64,000 nt of DNA from Acidimicrobiales bacterium (GTDB lineage Bacteria > Actinomycetota > Acidimicrobiia > Acidimicrobiales > Bog-793), in NCBI GenBank assembly GCA_035533595.1, contig DATLTN010000003.1, positions 20,851-84,850 on the forward strand, written 5' to 3'. The notes below the pieces were generated by a model that saw nothing but the letters and a program-made list of their open reading frames with translations, made no database searches and was not told the origin of the DNA. The translations under genes and the position numbers were made by a program. Shown piece after piece: positions 1 through 7,866 of the stretch. Position 1 is the first letter of the stretch, and each line of letters begins with the position of its first letter.

Positions 1-1
1 C

Positions 2-727
2 GCCCTCGGGCCGCGCCTCGTCGTGCACGGCCACCGCAGCGCGCTCGCGCTCCCCGAGGTGCTCCTCTCCCACCTCCCGCTGCTCGACAACCTCGTCCCC
101 GCGCGCTTCGGCGGGGAGGTCGCGCTCTTCTCCGCCGCGGTCGTCGCCCTCGGCCTCGGCCGCGGACCGCTCCCCGCCCGGCGCGGTGCCCGCCTCGGCC
201 TCCTCGGCCTCGGGGCGCTCACCCTCGCCACCCTCGTGCCCGCCCTCCCGCTCGCCGAGAGCGCCCTCGCCTGGCCGGCGGGTCTCCCGGCGCCCCTCAC
301 CGCGGCGCTCGCAAGAGACGCCGTCGTCCTCGCCTACCCCTACCCGACCCCGCCCGACATCGAGGCGATGGGGTGGCAGGCCGAGGACGCCTTCTCCTTC
401 CGCCTCCTCGGCGGCTACGCGACCGTGCGCGGGCCCGGCGGCAAAGGGCAGTACTGGCCGCTGCTTCTCGAGCCCGCGGGGGTCCAGCGCTTCCTCGCCG
501 CCACCACCGCCGGCGCAGCGAGCCACTACCCGCGGGCCGCCCCGAGGCCCTCGACCGCGGCCTTCTGCCGCTACCTGCGCGGGGCGCGGGTCACCGACGT
601 CCTCGACTGGCCGCACGGCGTGGACCCCGCACCGGTGCGCGCGCTGTTCCGCGCCGCGCTCGGCCCGCCTCGGCTCACCGCCGGTGGCGTCGCCCTCTAC
701 TCCGCCCGGCGCTGCCGCGCGCGCTGA
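2..727 (+). CDS. C-terminal part of a membrane glycosyltransferase-like protein (truncated by window start)
   Basis: The frame is already open at base 2, so the N-terminus lies outside the window; 241 codons are visible. The first residues (LGPRLVVHG, then LPLLDNLVPARF) resemble the stretch following the transmembrane block of actinobacterial GT-C-like polytopic proteins. One or two hydrophobic helices (about residues 40-85) remain, followed by a soluble, probably extracytoplasmic C-terminal domain of about 150 residues rich in aromatic and Gly residues. The substrate cannot be told. It ends 9 bp before the convergent pobA. The family assignment is by general resemblance. Confidence 0.6.
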   Translation, partial: ALGPRLVVHGHRSALALPEVLLSHLPLLDNLVPARFGGEVALFSAAVVALGLGRGPLPARRGARLGLLGLGALTLATLVPALPLAESALAWPAGLPAPLTAALARDAVVLAYPYPTPPDIEAMGWQAEDAFSFRLLGGYATVRGPGGKGQYWPLLLEPAGVQRFLAATTAGAASHYPRAAPRPSTAAFCRYLRGARVTDVLDWPHGVDPAPVRALFRAALGPPRLTAGGVALYSARRCRAR

Positions 728-736
728 GCGGGACGC

Positions 737-1939
737 TCAGCCGAAGAAGTCCTGCGGCAGCCCGACGTAGTTCTCCGCCAGCGCGCCCATCGCGGCACGC
801 GAGCGAACCGTGTAGGCGAGCTGGGACTCCTGCAGGCGGTCCTCGAGCGCCACCCCCTCCCCGCCGGCCGCGGGCTCGGAGAAACGGTGCAGCATCGAGG
901 TCATCCACCAGGAGAAGTGCTGCACCCGCCAGACGCGCTCGAGACAGGTCGAGGAATACCCGGCGAGCAGCTCCTCGCTGCCGTGCTGCTCCGCGGCGAC
1001 GAGCGCCGCGGCGAGCACCCGCACGTCGAAGATCGCGAGGTTGAGCCCCTTGGCGCCGGTCGGCGGGACGATGTGCGCGGCGTCGCCAGCGAGATAGAGA
1101 CGACCGAACTGCATCGGCTCGCAGACGAAACTGCGCATCGGCGTCACCGACTTCTCGATGATCGGCCCGTCGTGGAGGACGAAGCCGTCGTCGGTCTCGA
1201 AGCGCTGCGTCAGCTCCTCCCAGATCCGCTCGTCGGGCCACTCCTCGATCCGCTCCTCCGGCGCGCACTGCAGGTAGAGGCGGGAGAGCTCGGGAGAGCG
1301 GAGGCTGTGCAGCGCGAAGCCGCGGTCGTGGCGGGCGTAGATCAGCTCCTCGGTGGAGGGGGCGACCGTGGCGAGGATCCCGAGCCAGGCGAAGGGGTAG
1401 TGCCAGTCGTAGAAGGTGGTCGCACCGTCAGGGATCGACGGGCGCGAGACGCCGTGGAAGCCGTCGCAGCCGGCGATGTAGTCGCACTCCAGTCGCTCGG
1501 CGCGCCCCTCGTGGAGGAAGGTCACGCTCGGCCGCTCGCTCGTGAGGTCGTGCAGGGCGACCTCCTCCGCCTCGTACAGGAGCGTCCCGCCCGCGGCGCG
1601 CCGGGCGGCGGCGAGGTCCTTCACCACCTCCTGCTGGCCGTAGACGACGATCGTCCTGCCGCCGGTGAGCTCCGAGAGGGGGACGCGGTGGCGGGTGCGG
1701 TCGAAGCGGAGCTCGAGGCCGTGGTGGACGAGCCCCTCACGGGCGACCCGCTCCCCGACGCCGGTCGCCTTCATCAGCTCGACGGTGTCGTGCTCGAGCA
1801 CCCCGGCGCGCACCCGCTGCTCCACGTAGCTCTGACTGCGGCTCTCGAGGACGACCGAGTCGACGCCGGCGAGCGCGAGCAGGTGGGAGAGCATCAGCCC
1901 GGCCGGCCCCGCTCCGATGATCCCGACCTGGGTCCTCAT
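737..1939 (-). CDS. pobA: 4-hydroxybenzoate 3-monooxygenase
   Basis: A 400-residue FAD-dependent aromatic hydroxylase expected to convert 4-hydroxybenzoate to protocatechuate with NAD(P)H and O2. The N-terminal dinucleotide fold GIIGAGPAGL is at residues 6-15. RAGVLEHDTVELM, diagnostic of PobA-type enzymes, is near 44-56. GDAAHIVPPTGAKGLNLA, the FAD-ribityl site, is near 285-302. Length agrees with the about 394-residue family norm. The ATG at 1939 was chosen because AGGAG lies just upstream and the flavin motif starts at once; a longer frame adds only unlike sequence. No protocatechuate ring-cleavage genes are in the window. Confidence 0.93.
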   Translation of the reverse strand: MRTQVGIIGAGPAGLMLSHLLALAGVDSVVLESRSQSYVEQRVRAGVLEHDTVELMKATGVGERVAREGLVHHGLELRFDRTRHRVPLSELTGGRTIVVYGQQEVVKDLAAARRAAGGTLLYEAEEVALHDLTSERPSVTFLHEGRAERLECDYIAGCDGFHGVSRPSIPDGATTFYDWHYPFAWLGILATVAPSTEELIYARHDRGFALHSLRSPELSRLYLQCAPEERIEEWPDERIWEELTQRFETDDGFVLHDGPIIEKSVTPMRSFVCEPMQFGRLYLAGDAAHIVPPTGAKGLNLAIFDVRVLAAALVAAEQHGSEELLAGYSSTCLERVWRVQHFSWWMTSMLHRFSEPAAGGEGVALEDRLQESQLAYTVRSRAAMGALAENYVGLPQDFFG

Positions 1940-2038
1940 GCCTTGGCTCCTCGCTCGATCCGACGGGTCGCGTGACGGTATCCCGCGTCGGAGGGCCCTT
2001 TGCAAAGCCCCTCATTAGGCTCGGCCCGTGGAGGTGGG

Positions 2039-2710
2039 ATGAGCGACGCGGCGACAGGGACGGTGCAGCAGCCCGGCGAGCCGCGGCCGATGGCGATGTT
2101 CCCCCTCGGGACCGTCCTCTACCCGCACGCCGCGATCCCGTTGCACGTCTTCGAGCCCCGTTACCGGCAGATGATCCAGGACTGCCTGGAGGGCGAGGGC
2201 GAGTTCGGCGTGGTGCTCATCTCCCGCGGCGGCGAGGTGGGAGGTGGCGACGAGCGCTGCGGCGTCGGCACCGTCGCCCACATCGAGGCGGCCTCCCCCT
2301 TCCCCGACGGACGCTTCGCGCTGCTCTGTGAGGGGCGTCGGCGGATCGCGATCGAGGAGTGGCTCCCCGAGCAGCCCTACCCGAACGCCCGAGTGCGCGA
2401 GCTCGCCGCCTCCACCGCGGCCGTGGACCCCGAGCTCGTCGCGGCGACCGAGCGGACGGTGCGACGGGCGCGGGCGCTGCTCTCCGAGCTCGGCGAGGCG
2501 CCGGCGCTCGCCGGTGACCTCGGCCTCGGAGACGATGCCGACGCCGCCTCCTGGCGCCTGTGCGCCGTCGCTCCGCTCAACCCCTACGACGCACAGCGCC
2601 TCCTCGAGACCGACGACACCGCGGCGCGCCTCGAGCGACTGCGGATGCTGTGCGTGGAGGTCGCCGACGACCTGGGCCGCCTGCTCGCGGAGGGGAGCTC
2701 CGAGAGCTGA
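2039..2710 (+). CDS. LON-substrate-binding-domain protein (no protease domain)
   Basis: A 223-residue stand-alone protein of the LON N-terminal (PUA-like) family. MAMFPLGTVLYPHAAIPLHVFEPRYRQ in the first 45 residues is the hallmark, and GRRRIAIEEW continues the fold. The C-terminal half (from about residue 115) is helical, as in Lon N-domains. No AAA+ or Ser-Lys protease domain follows, so it is not a Lon protease; substrate recruitment or a protein-quality role is only inferred. The ATG at 2039 has GGAGGTGGG directly upstream. It is transcribed divergently from pobA across a 99-bp spacer. Confidence 0.88.
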   Translation: MSDAATGTVQQPGEPRPMAMFPLGTVLYPHAAIPLHVFEPRYRQMIQDCLEGEGEFGVVLISRGGEVGGGDERCGVGTVAHIEAASPFPDGRFALLCEGRRRIAIEEWLPEQPYPNARVRELAASTAAVDPELVAATERTVRRARALLSELGEAPALAGDLGLGDDADAASWRLCAVAPLNPYDAQRLLETDDTAARLERLRMLCVEVADDLGRLLAEGSSES

Positions 2711-2720
2711 GGCGACCCCG

Positions 2721-2770
2721 CTCGTCCCGGGCGGCGCCGTCGGGGGGTGGCGCGGGCCGCCCAGGACGAG
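2721..2770. terminator. Candidate bidirectional terminator hairpin
   Basis: An inverted repeat pairs CTCGTCC plus GGGCGGC (2721-2735) with GCCGCCC plus GGACGAG (2757-2770), with one mismatch and a small bulge, around a G-rich loop. It sits between the convergent LON-domain gene and the aldo/keto reductase. There is no clear U-tract, which is common in high-GC actinobacteria. The rest of the spacer to 2909 shows nothing. Confidence 0.5.
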
Positions 2771-2909
2771 AGACCAGGCTTCAGGGGGTGGGGTCTCCCC
2801 CCTCAACCGAGCCGGGACGGCCCCTCGCACTTCGCAGGTGCCGTCCCTCCCCCGAGTGTGCCCGGCCAACCTGTGGGTCGCCTGGACCGACCCGCAGCGC
2901 CCGCTGTGG

Positions 2910-3740
2910 TTACGCGGCGCGTAGGCGGCCGAGCTCGTCGTCGGTGAGCTCGAGGAAGAGCGCGCCGAAGTTCTCCTCGAGGTGCGCGACCGAGCCGGTG
3001 CCGGCGATCGGCAGCATCGCCGGTGAGCGCGCGAGGAGATAGGCGATCGCGACGTGGATCGGCGGGACGCCGTGCGCGGCGGCGACCTCGCGCGCGACCG
3101 GGTGCTCGTCGGCGCCGCGGATCGGCGCCCACGGGATGAAGGCGACGCCCTGCTCGGCGCAGGCGTCGATCAGTCCCTCGGACTCGCGGTCAGTGAGGTT
3201 GTAACGGTTCTGCACCGAGGCGACCTCGACGATGCCCTGCGCCTCGCGGAGCTGCTCGGCCGAGACGTTCGAGAGGCCGACGTGGCCGACCTTGCCCTCG
3301 GCCTTCAGCTCGGCGAAGGTGCCGACGGAGTCGGCGAAGGGGACCGCCGGGTCCGGGCGGTGGAGCTGGTAGAGGGGGATCTGCTCGAGGCCGAGGCGGC
3401 GGAGGCTGCCGTCGCACGCCTCTCGCAGGTGCTCGGGGTGGCCGTCGGGGAACCAGTTGTTCGGGCCGCCGCGCAACAGCCCGCCCTTGGTGGCGATCAC
3501 GAGATCGGCGCGATAGGGCGCGAGCGCCTCCGCGATCAGGTCCTCGGAGACGTCGGGGCCGTAGGCGTCGGCGGTGTCGATGAAGTTGGCGCCGAGCTCG
3601 AGCGCTCGCCGAAGGACGGCGTGCGCCTCCTCGCGGTCGGCCGGCGGCCCCCAGATCCCCGGGCCGGTGATGCGCATCGCGCCGAAGGCGAAGCGGTTGA
3701 CCTCGAGGTCACCGCCGATCGTGATCGTTCCTGGGGCCAT
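2910..3740 (-). CDS. Aldo/keto reductase
   Basis: A 276-residue NAD(P)H-dependent (beta/alpha)8 oxidoreductase. The catalytic tetrad is visible in order: Asp and Tyr in DTADAYG (about 52-58), Lys in IATKGG (about 84-89) and His in YQLHRPDP (about 117-124). The C-terminal GTGSVAHLEENFGAL is the NADP-phosphate-binding loop. The N-terminus (GDLEVNRFAFGAMRITGPG) is like the AKR11/AKR13-type general reductases. The ATG at 3740 is preceded by GAGGAGG. The physiological substrate is unknown. Confidence 0.92.
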   Translation of the reverse strand: MAPGTITIGGDLEVNRFAFGAMRITGPGIWGPPADREEAHAVLRRALELGANFIDTADAYGPDVSEDLIAEALAPYRADLVIATKGGLLRGGPNNWFPDGHPEHLREACDGSLRRLGLEQIPLYQLHRPDPAVPFADSVGTFAELKAEGKVGHVGLSNVSAEQLREAQGIVEVASVQNRYNLTDRESEGLIDACAEQGVAFIPWAPIRGADEHPVAREVAAAHGVPPIHVAIAYLLARSPAMLPIAGTGSVAHLEENFGALFLELTDDELGRLRAA

Positions 3741-3763
3741 CGCTCCTCCTCGAAGTTCGTCGG

Positions 3764-4186
3764 TCAGCGCCGCCGCAGCGCCTCGCGCTGGGCGACGCGG
3801 TGGACGAAGCGCAGCGAGGACCATCGCTCGCCGAGGGCCGCGACCTTGACGTCGACCAGCCCGCTGGCGAGGCCGAGGGACCGCACCACGTTGTCGGTGA
3901 GGTCGCTCACCCCGCCGCCCGCCCGCCGCGGCCACGCGAGCCACAGTGCGCCGTCCACGGTAATCGCGGCCCCGAGCGACGTGACCTCGGACTCGAGCTC
4001 CGCCGTCGTCGCGAAGAAGGCGATGACCACGTCGGCGGGGGCCGCGGGGGCCGAGCCGGCCACCTCGACCGTGGCGCGCTCGGGGAGGTCGGCGAGGGCG
4101 AAGCCGTCGCGGGGGTGCACGAGGACGACCCGGTGGCCCGTCTTGATCCCGAGCTTGCGGGAGATCGCGAGCGGCTCGTCGCTCAC
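3764..4186 (-). CDS. DUF3052-type small protein
   Basis: A 140-residue protein that begins ISRKLGIKTGHRVVLVHPRDGF and contains VIAFFATTAELESE, LWLAWPR and SDLTDNVVRSLGLASGLVDVKVAAL, the pattern of the DUF3052 family as seen in many Actinobacteria and Acidobacteria. It has no catalytic motif or signal peptide, and its function is unknown. The start is GTG with only a weak GGTGA upstream. It lies 23 bp upstream of, and on the same strand as, the aldo/keto reductase, so co-transcription is likely. Confidence 0.8.
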   Translation of the reverse strand: MSDEPLAISRKLGIKTGHRVVLVHPRDGFALADLPERATVEVAGSAPAAPADVVIAFFATTAELESEVTSLGAAITVDGALWLAWPRRAGGGVSDLTDNVVRSLGLASGLVDVKVAALGERWSSLRFVHRVAQREALRRR

Positions 4187-4422
4187 CGGGTCACCGTGAG
4201 CGGCTGCACGGGAAAAGGCGCGCGGTGGCGCCGCCCTCCCTCGCCCGAGCGAGGGCCGCGACCGCTCGCCGCGCCGCGGCGGCCGCCCCTTCGGTCATCG
4301 CCACCAGTCTCGCGGAAGGGGACGCGGGCCGATCGCTGTGGACAGCACTGTTGGTGTCCTGGGGACGAGAGGAGGATTTCCACATTTCGTTGTCGACAAC
4401 TTCTGGATTTCGCGAAACGCCC

Positions 4423-4451
4423 TTGACCCCCCCTCGGCGGTGGCGCAAGCT
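4423..4451 (+). promoter_or_regulatory. Candidate promoter for the 4.45-kb RNA/leader
   Basis: TTGACC (4423-4428), a 17-nt spacer and CAAGCT (4446-4451) make a plausible sigma-A-type promoter. It resembles the TTGACA-17-CAAAGT promoter before the NlpC/P60 gene at 14523. Transcription would begin near 4457, at the base of the folded region. The upstream stretch 4187-4422 holds no gene that I can see. Confidence 0.5.
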
Positions 4452-4452
4452 G

Positions 4453-4660
4453 CTCTCACCAGGGAGAAAGCGACGGACCTTGGAGCGAACGGGCAGCCCT
4501 CCGGGGCAGTCAGATACTCCAAATAGGGAACTCGCCGGAACCCTGGTGACGGTGAGAGGTTGTGAGGACGGGGTGCTTCTCGGAGCTCGTACGGTCTCGC
4601 AGCGCCGCTGCAAAGCGGACGGCTTCTCCGGTGGCGCCGCAAGGCGACCCGGAGGGGACG
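4453..4660 (+). ncRNA. Candidate structured noncoding RNA or long leader upstream of the Lgt-like operon
   Basis: No coding frame with gene-like content covers 4187-4828. CTCTCACC...AGGG (4453-4464) can pair with CCCT (4541-4544) and GGTGAGAG (4551-4558) to close a domain of about 100 nt, inside which TTGGAG pairs with CTCCAA. It is followed by two GNRA-capped hairpins: CCGCT-GCAA-AGCGG (4605-4618) and CGCC-GCAA-GGCG (4635-4646), the second inside a CTCCGG/CCGGAG outer stem (4626-4654). It matches no riboswitch or RNA family that I recognise. Stretch 4661-4828 holds further GC-rich hairpins but no recognisable element. Confidence 0.4.
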
Positions 4661-4828
4661 TGCTCACTGGGCACTGGCCCCGGGAAGTCCGGGCGGTTTC
4701 GGCCGCACGGCTACCCGGGGCTTTGCCGCGTCCCGAGGGCGCGGGCGGCGGCGACATACTGGACGCGTGTTGCGGGAGCGGTCTGTCGGCGCGACCGCCG
4801 CTCCTGAGCGGGGCCCGGTGAGCAGCCG

Positions 4829-5632
4829 GTGAAGCCGATCCCCGTCGACTTCCACCTCGGACCGCTACAGGTCCACACCTACGGCATCGGCCTCGCCCTC
4901 ACCTTCTGGTTCGGCTACGGCTACTTCAGCCGTCGGCTACGCGACGCCGGCTACCCCGACGGCTGGCTCGCGGGCACCTTCGTCCTCGTCGTCGTGGCCG
5001 CGGTGGTCGGGGCGCGCATCGTGCACGTCGTCGCGAACTTCGGCTACTACTCCTCCAACCCCATCGAGATCCTCGCCGTCTGGCACGGCGGCCTCTCCTC
5101 GTTCGGCGGCCTCGGCCTCGCCCTCCCCGTCGGCTTCCTGAGCGCGCACCGCCGCTGCCCGAGCCTCGCCGGGTCGGTGGCCGCCGACCTCCTCGCCCCC
5201 GTGCTCGTCGCGGCGTGGGCGCTCGGCCGCCTGCTCGGCCCGCAGCTGATGGTCGCCGGTGGCGGCAAGGCGACGACTGCCTGGTACGGGATGTACTACG
5301 CCGGCGAGGTCGGCCGTCGCATCCCCGTCCCCCTCTTCCAGGCGCTCGAGTGCGGTGCCGTCTTCGTGCTCGCGATCGTCCTCGAACGGCGCCTCGCGCA
5401 CCTCGGGATCGCGCCGGGAGCAGGCGTCGTCTGGCCGCTCGTCGCCGGGCTGTGGGGACTCAGCCGCTTCTTCGACGAGTACCTCTGGCTCGGCCCCGAC
5501 AACGGCACCGACGCCGTCGAGATCGCCGCGCTCTGCTTCTTCGCCGTCGGCGGGGCGCTCAGCCTCTTCGCGTTCCTGCGCCAGCGCCACCGCCACGCCG
5601 CCGAGCAGACCCTCACCGAGAGCATCCCGTGA
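4829..5632 (+). CDS. lgt: Divergent prolipoprotein diacylglyceryl transferase (Lgt-like)
   Basis: A 267-residue polytopic membrane protein of the Lgt family, which moves diacylglycerol from phosphatidylglycerol onto lipobox cysteines. Family marks are VHTYGIGL (Tyr18, equal to E. coli Tyr26), VWHGGLSSFGGL (85-95), GRLLGP (Arg134, equal to Arg143) and SRFFDEYL near the end (equal to Arg239). Two key positions differ: E. coli His103 is replaced by Phe92, and the RxGNFxNGE signature (Asn146) is lost, reading RLLGPQLMVAGGG. It may be a paralogue with changed or no transferase activity. The start is GTG. It leads a four-gene operon with 4-bp overlaps. Confidence 0.8.
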   Translation: MKPIPVDFHLGPLQVHTYGIGLALTFWFGYGYFSRRLRDAGYPDGWLAGTFVLVVVAAVVGARIVHVVANFGYYSSNPIEILAVWHGGLSSFGGLGLALPVGFLSAHRRCPSLAGSVAADLLAPVLVAAWALGRLLGPQLMVAGGGKATTAWYGMYYAGEVGRRIPVPLFQALECGAVFVLAIVLERRLAHLGIAPGAGVVWPLVAGLWGLSRFFDEYLWLGPDNGTDAVEIAALCFFAVGGALSLFAFLRQRHRHAAEQTLTESIP

Positions 5633-6420
5633 GCGACGAGGTCGTCGGCCGCCCGCGCGGGTACCTCGCGACGGGACGGGCGATGAGCTTCGGCGAGCAG
5701 GCCGACCTCTACGAGCGGGTGCGTCCCGGCTACCCCGAGGCCCTCGCCGCGGCGCTCGGCGCACGGCCGGGGCTGCGGCTGCTCGACGTCGGCTGCGGCA
5801 CGGGGAAGGCCTCGGCGGCCTTCCGCGCCGCCGGTTGCGACGTCCTCGGCATCGACCCCGACCCGCGCATGGCCGAGCTCGGTCGCGAGCGGGGCCTCGA
5901 GGTGGAGGTCGGGCGCTTCGAGGAGTGGGAGACCGCCGGACGGCGCTTCGATCTCGTGATCGCCGGCCAGGCGTGGCACTGGGTGGAGCCGCGGATCGGG
6001 CCGACGAAGGCCTCGCGGCTGCTCGAGCGGGGCGGCCGTCTCGCGCCCTTCTGGAACTACCGCCACCCTGCGGGGCCGCTGCAGTCGCGCCTCGAGCCGC
6101 TCTACGCCCGCCTCGCACCGGCCCTCCTCGAGCACTCGCCGCTCCTCGGCACCGTCGACGACATCGAGGAGCTCAACCGCTACGCCGAGGCGATCACCCT
6201 CTCCGGCGTCTTCGAGGTGGCCGAGATCCTCCGTTTCCCCTGGACGACCAGCTACACCACCGAGGAGTGGGCCGGCCTCTCGCGCACCCAGAGCGACCAC
6301 CGCCTCCTCGCCCCCGAGGCCCTCGAGGAGCTCCTCGCCGCGGTCGGCGAGGAGCTCGCGCACGGGGGGCCCTGGGTGGTCGACTACGAGAGCGCCGTCG
6401 TGATCGCGACGCGCCGGTGA
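5629..6420 (+). CDS. Class I SAM-dependent methyltransferase
   Basis: A 263-residue Rossmann-fold methyltransferase. Motif I LLDVGCGTGKASAAF is near residues 46-60, followed by DVLGIDPDPRMAELGRERG (acidic loop) and FDLVIAGQAWHWVEP (motif IV region). The N-terminal FGEQADLYERVRPGYP is typical of the SmtA/UbiE-like group acting on small molecules. The GTG start overlaps the lgt stop (GTGA), so translation is probably coupled. The substrate is unknown; the context of envelope genes suggests a lipid or cell-wall precursor, which is inference only. Confidence 0.85.
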   Translation: MSDEVVGRPRGYLATGRAMSFGEQADLYERVRPGYPEALAAALGARPGLRLLDVGCGTGKASAAFRAAGCDVLGIDPDPRMAELGRERGLEVEVGRFEEWETAGRRFDLVIAGQAWHWVEPRIGPTKASRLLERGGRLAPFWNYRHPAGPLQSRLEPLYARLAPALLEHSPLLGTVDDIEELNRYAEAITLSGVFEVAEILRFPWTTSYTTEEWAGLSRTQSDHRLLAPEALEELLAAVGEELAHGGPWVVDYESAVVIATRR

Positions 6421-7055
6421 TCCCCGCCGCGGTCTCCCTGACGGCGGCGCTCGCGCTGGCGCCCGCCGTCGCGCCGGCCGCGCTCCCTGCCTTCTCGTCG
6501 TCGATCGCCCCCGTCACCGCTGCCTCGCTCGCTCGTACCTGGCGCGCCGGCTGCCCCGTCGGGCCGGCCTCGCTGCGCCTCGTGCGGGTCGACTACGTCG
6601 GCTTCGACGGGCACGCCCATCCCGGCTCGATCGTCGTCAACGCCCAGGTGACCGCCGCGGTGGTCACCGTCTTCCGCACCCTCTACGCGGCGCGTTTCCC
6701 GATCCGCAGCATGATCCCCGAGGCGGCCTTCGGCGGGAAGGACCCGAGCTCGATGGCGGCGGACAACACCTCGGGCTTCAACTGCCGCTACGCCGTCGCC
6801 GACGGCCCGCCGAGCTGGTCGGTGCACTCCTACGGCGAGGCGATCGACGTGAACCCGGTCGAGAACCCCTACGTGCTGAACGGCGCCGCCGAGCCGGCCG
6901 CGGGTGCCCGCTACCTCGCCCGCGGCGACCCCCGCCCCGGCATGGCCGTCCCCGGCGGGACCCTCGTGCGGGCCTTCGCCGCGGTGCACTGGTTCTGGGG
7001 CGGGCGGTGGAGCGCCTCCCCCGACTACCAGCACTTCTCGCGCACCGGAGGATGA
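6417..7055 (+). CDS. Secreted M15-family D-Ala-D-Ala carboxypeptidase-like peptidase
   Basis: A 212-residue protein with an N-terminal hydrophobic signal (about 1-24, Ala-rich). The VanY/M15 zinc signature SWSVHSYGEAIDVNP (about 133-147) supplies His and Asp, and YQHFSRTGG near the C-terminus supplies the last His ligand. It probably trims peptidoglycan stem peptides outside the membrane. The GTG start overlaps the methyltransferase stop by 4 bp. Pairing with an L,D-transpeptidase immediately downstream suggests joint cell-wall remodelling: a DD-carboxypeptidase makes the tetrapeptide used by an L,D-transpeptidase. Confidence 0.85.
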   Translation: MIPAAVSLTAALALAPAVAPAALPAFSSSIAPVTAASLARTWRAGCPVGPASLRLVRVDYVGFDGHAHPGSIVVNAQVTAAVVTVFRTLYAARFPIRSMIPEAAFGGKDPSSMAADNTSGFNCRYAVADGPPSWSVHSYGEAIDVNPVENPYVLNGAAEPAAGARYLARGDPRPGMAVPGGTLVRAFAAVHWFWGGRWSASPDYQHFSRTGG

Positions 7056-7816
7056 GGCGCCGGCGGTGGCGCGACGCGCTGCGCGCCCTGACGGCGCCCG
7101 CGCTCGTCCTCGGGGGCCTCTTCTCGCCCGCTCGCCCAGCGGCCGGCGTCGTCGCTGCCCTCACCGCGGCGCGCTGTGCGACGCCGCTCCCGCGCCTCGC
7201 GGCCCGGGCACCGGAGGTGCTCGTGACGGTCACCGCGCCGAGCTTCGCCGCGGTGCAGGGCGAGCTCTCGGCCTATCGACGCTCGGGTGCCGCCTGCTTC
7301 GTCCGCGTCGCGGGGCCCTACCCGGCATGGCTCGGGAGCGGCGGCCTCTCCGCGCACCACCTCGAGGGGGACGCGACGACGCCGGCCGGCCTGTTCGGGA
7401 TCGGGAGGCTCCTCTACGGTGCGGACCCCGATCCCGGCCTGGCGTCGCCCTACCACCGCCTCTCGTGCGGCGACTGGTGGGACGAGGACCCCCGCTCGAG
7501 CTCCTACAACCGCTTCGTGCACCTCGCCTGCGGGGCGCGCCCGAGCTTCGGGGGTGGGTCGGAGGCGCTGTGGCGCATCCTCCCCGCCTATGACGCGCTG
7601 GCGGTGGTGGAGTACAACGCGGCGCCGGTCGTGCCGGGGCGGGGATCGGCGATCTTCCTGCACGTCGCGACGGGGTCCCCCACGGTGGGCTGCGTGAGCG
7701 TCGCGAAGGCGGCGCTGCTCAGCGTGCTGCGGGCGCTCCCGCCCGCAGGCGGCGCGCTGATCGCGATCGGCACCCCCGCCACCCTGGCGGCGCTGCGGCG
7801 ACCGGAGAACCTCTGA
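7052..7816 (+). CDS. L,D-transpeptidase-like (YkuD) secreted protein
   Basis: A 254-residue protein with a basic N-terminus and signal segment (about 1-35). The catalytic YkuD motif is GSAIFLHVATGSPTVGCVSV (about 198-217), with His near 204 and the nucleophilic Cys near 214. Upstream, AGLFGIGRLLYG and SYNRFVHL fit the YkuD/ErfK fold of actinobacterial single-domain proteins. It is expected to make 3-3 peptidoglycan cross-links or to be a relative of such enzymes. ATG overlaps the previous stop (ATGA). It is the last gene of the envelope operon. Confidence 0.82.
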   Translation: MRRRRWRDALRALTAPALVLGGLFSPARPAAGVVAALTAARCATPLPRLAARAPEVLVTVTAPSFAAVQGELSAYRRSGAACFVRVAGPYPAWLGSGGLSAHHLEGDATTPAGLFGIGRLLYGADPDPGLASPYHRLSCGDWWDEDPRSSSYNRFVHLACGARPSFGGGSEALWRILPAYDALAVVEYNAAPVVPGRGSAIFLHVATGSPTVGCVSVAKAALLSVLRALPPAGGALIAIGTPATLAALRRPENL

Positions 7817-7866
7817 ATTCGCCCCGCCGTTTGCGCCGCGGGCGTCGCGCGCCTAGGAGTTCCCCC

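Noticed and set aside
4338..4390. DnaA-box-like sequences (CTGTCCACA on the minus strand, TTTCCACA on the plus strand) suggesting an origin
   Set aside because: Only two imperfect boxes, no dnaA/dnaN genes nearby and no AT-rich unwinding region.
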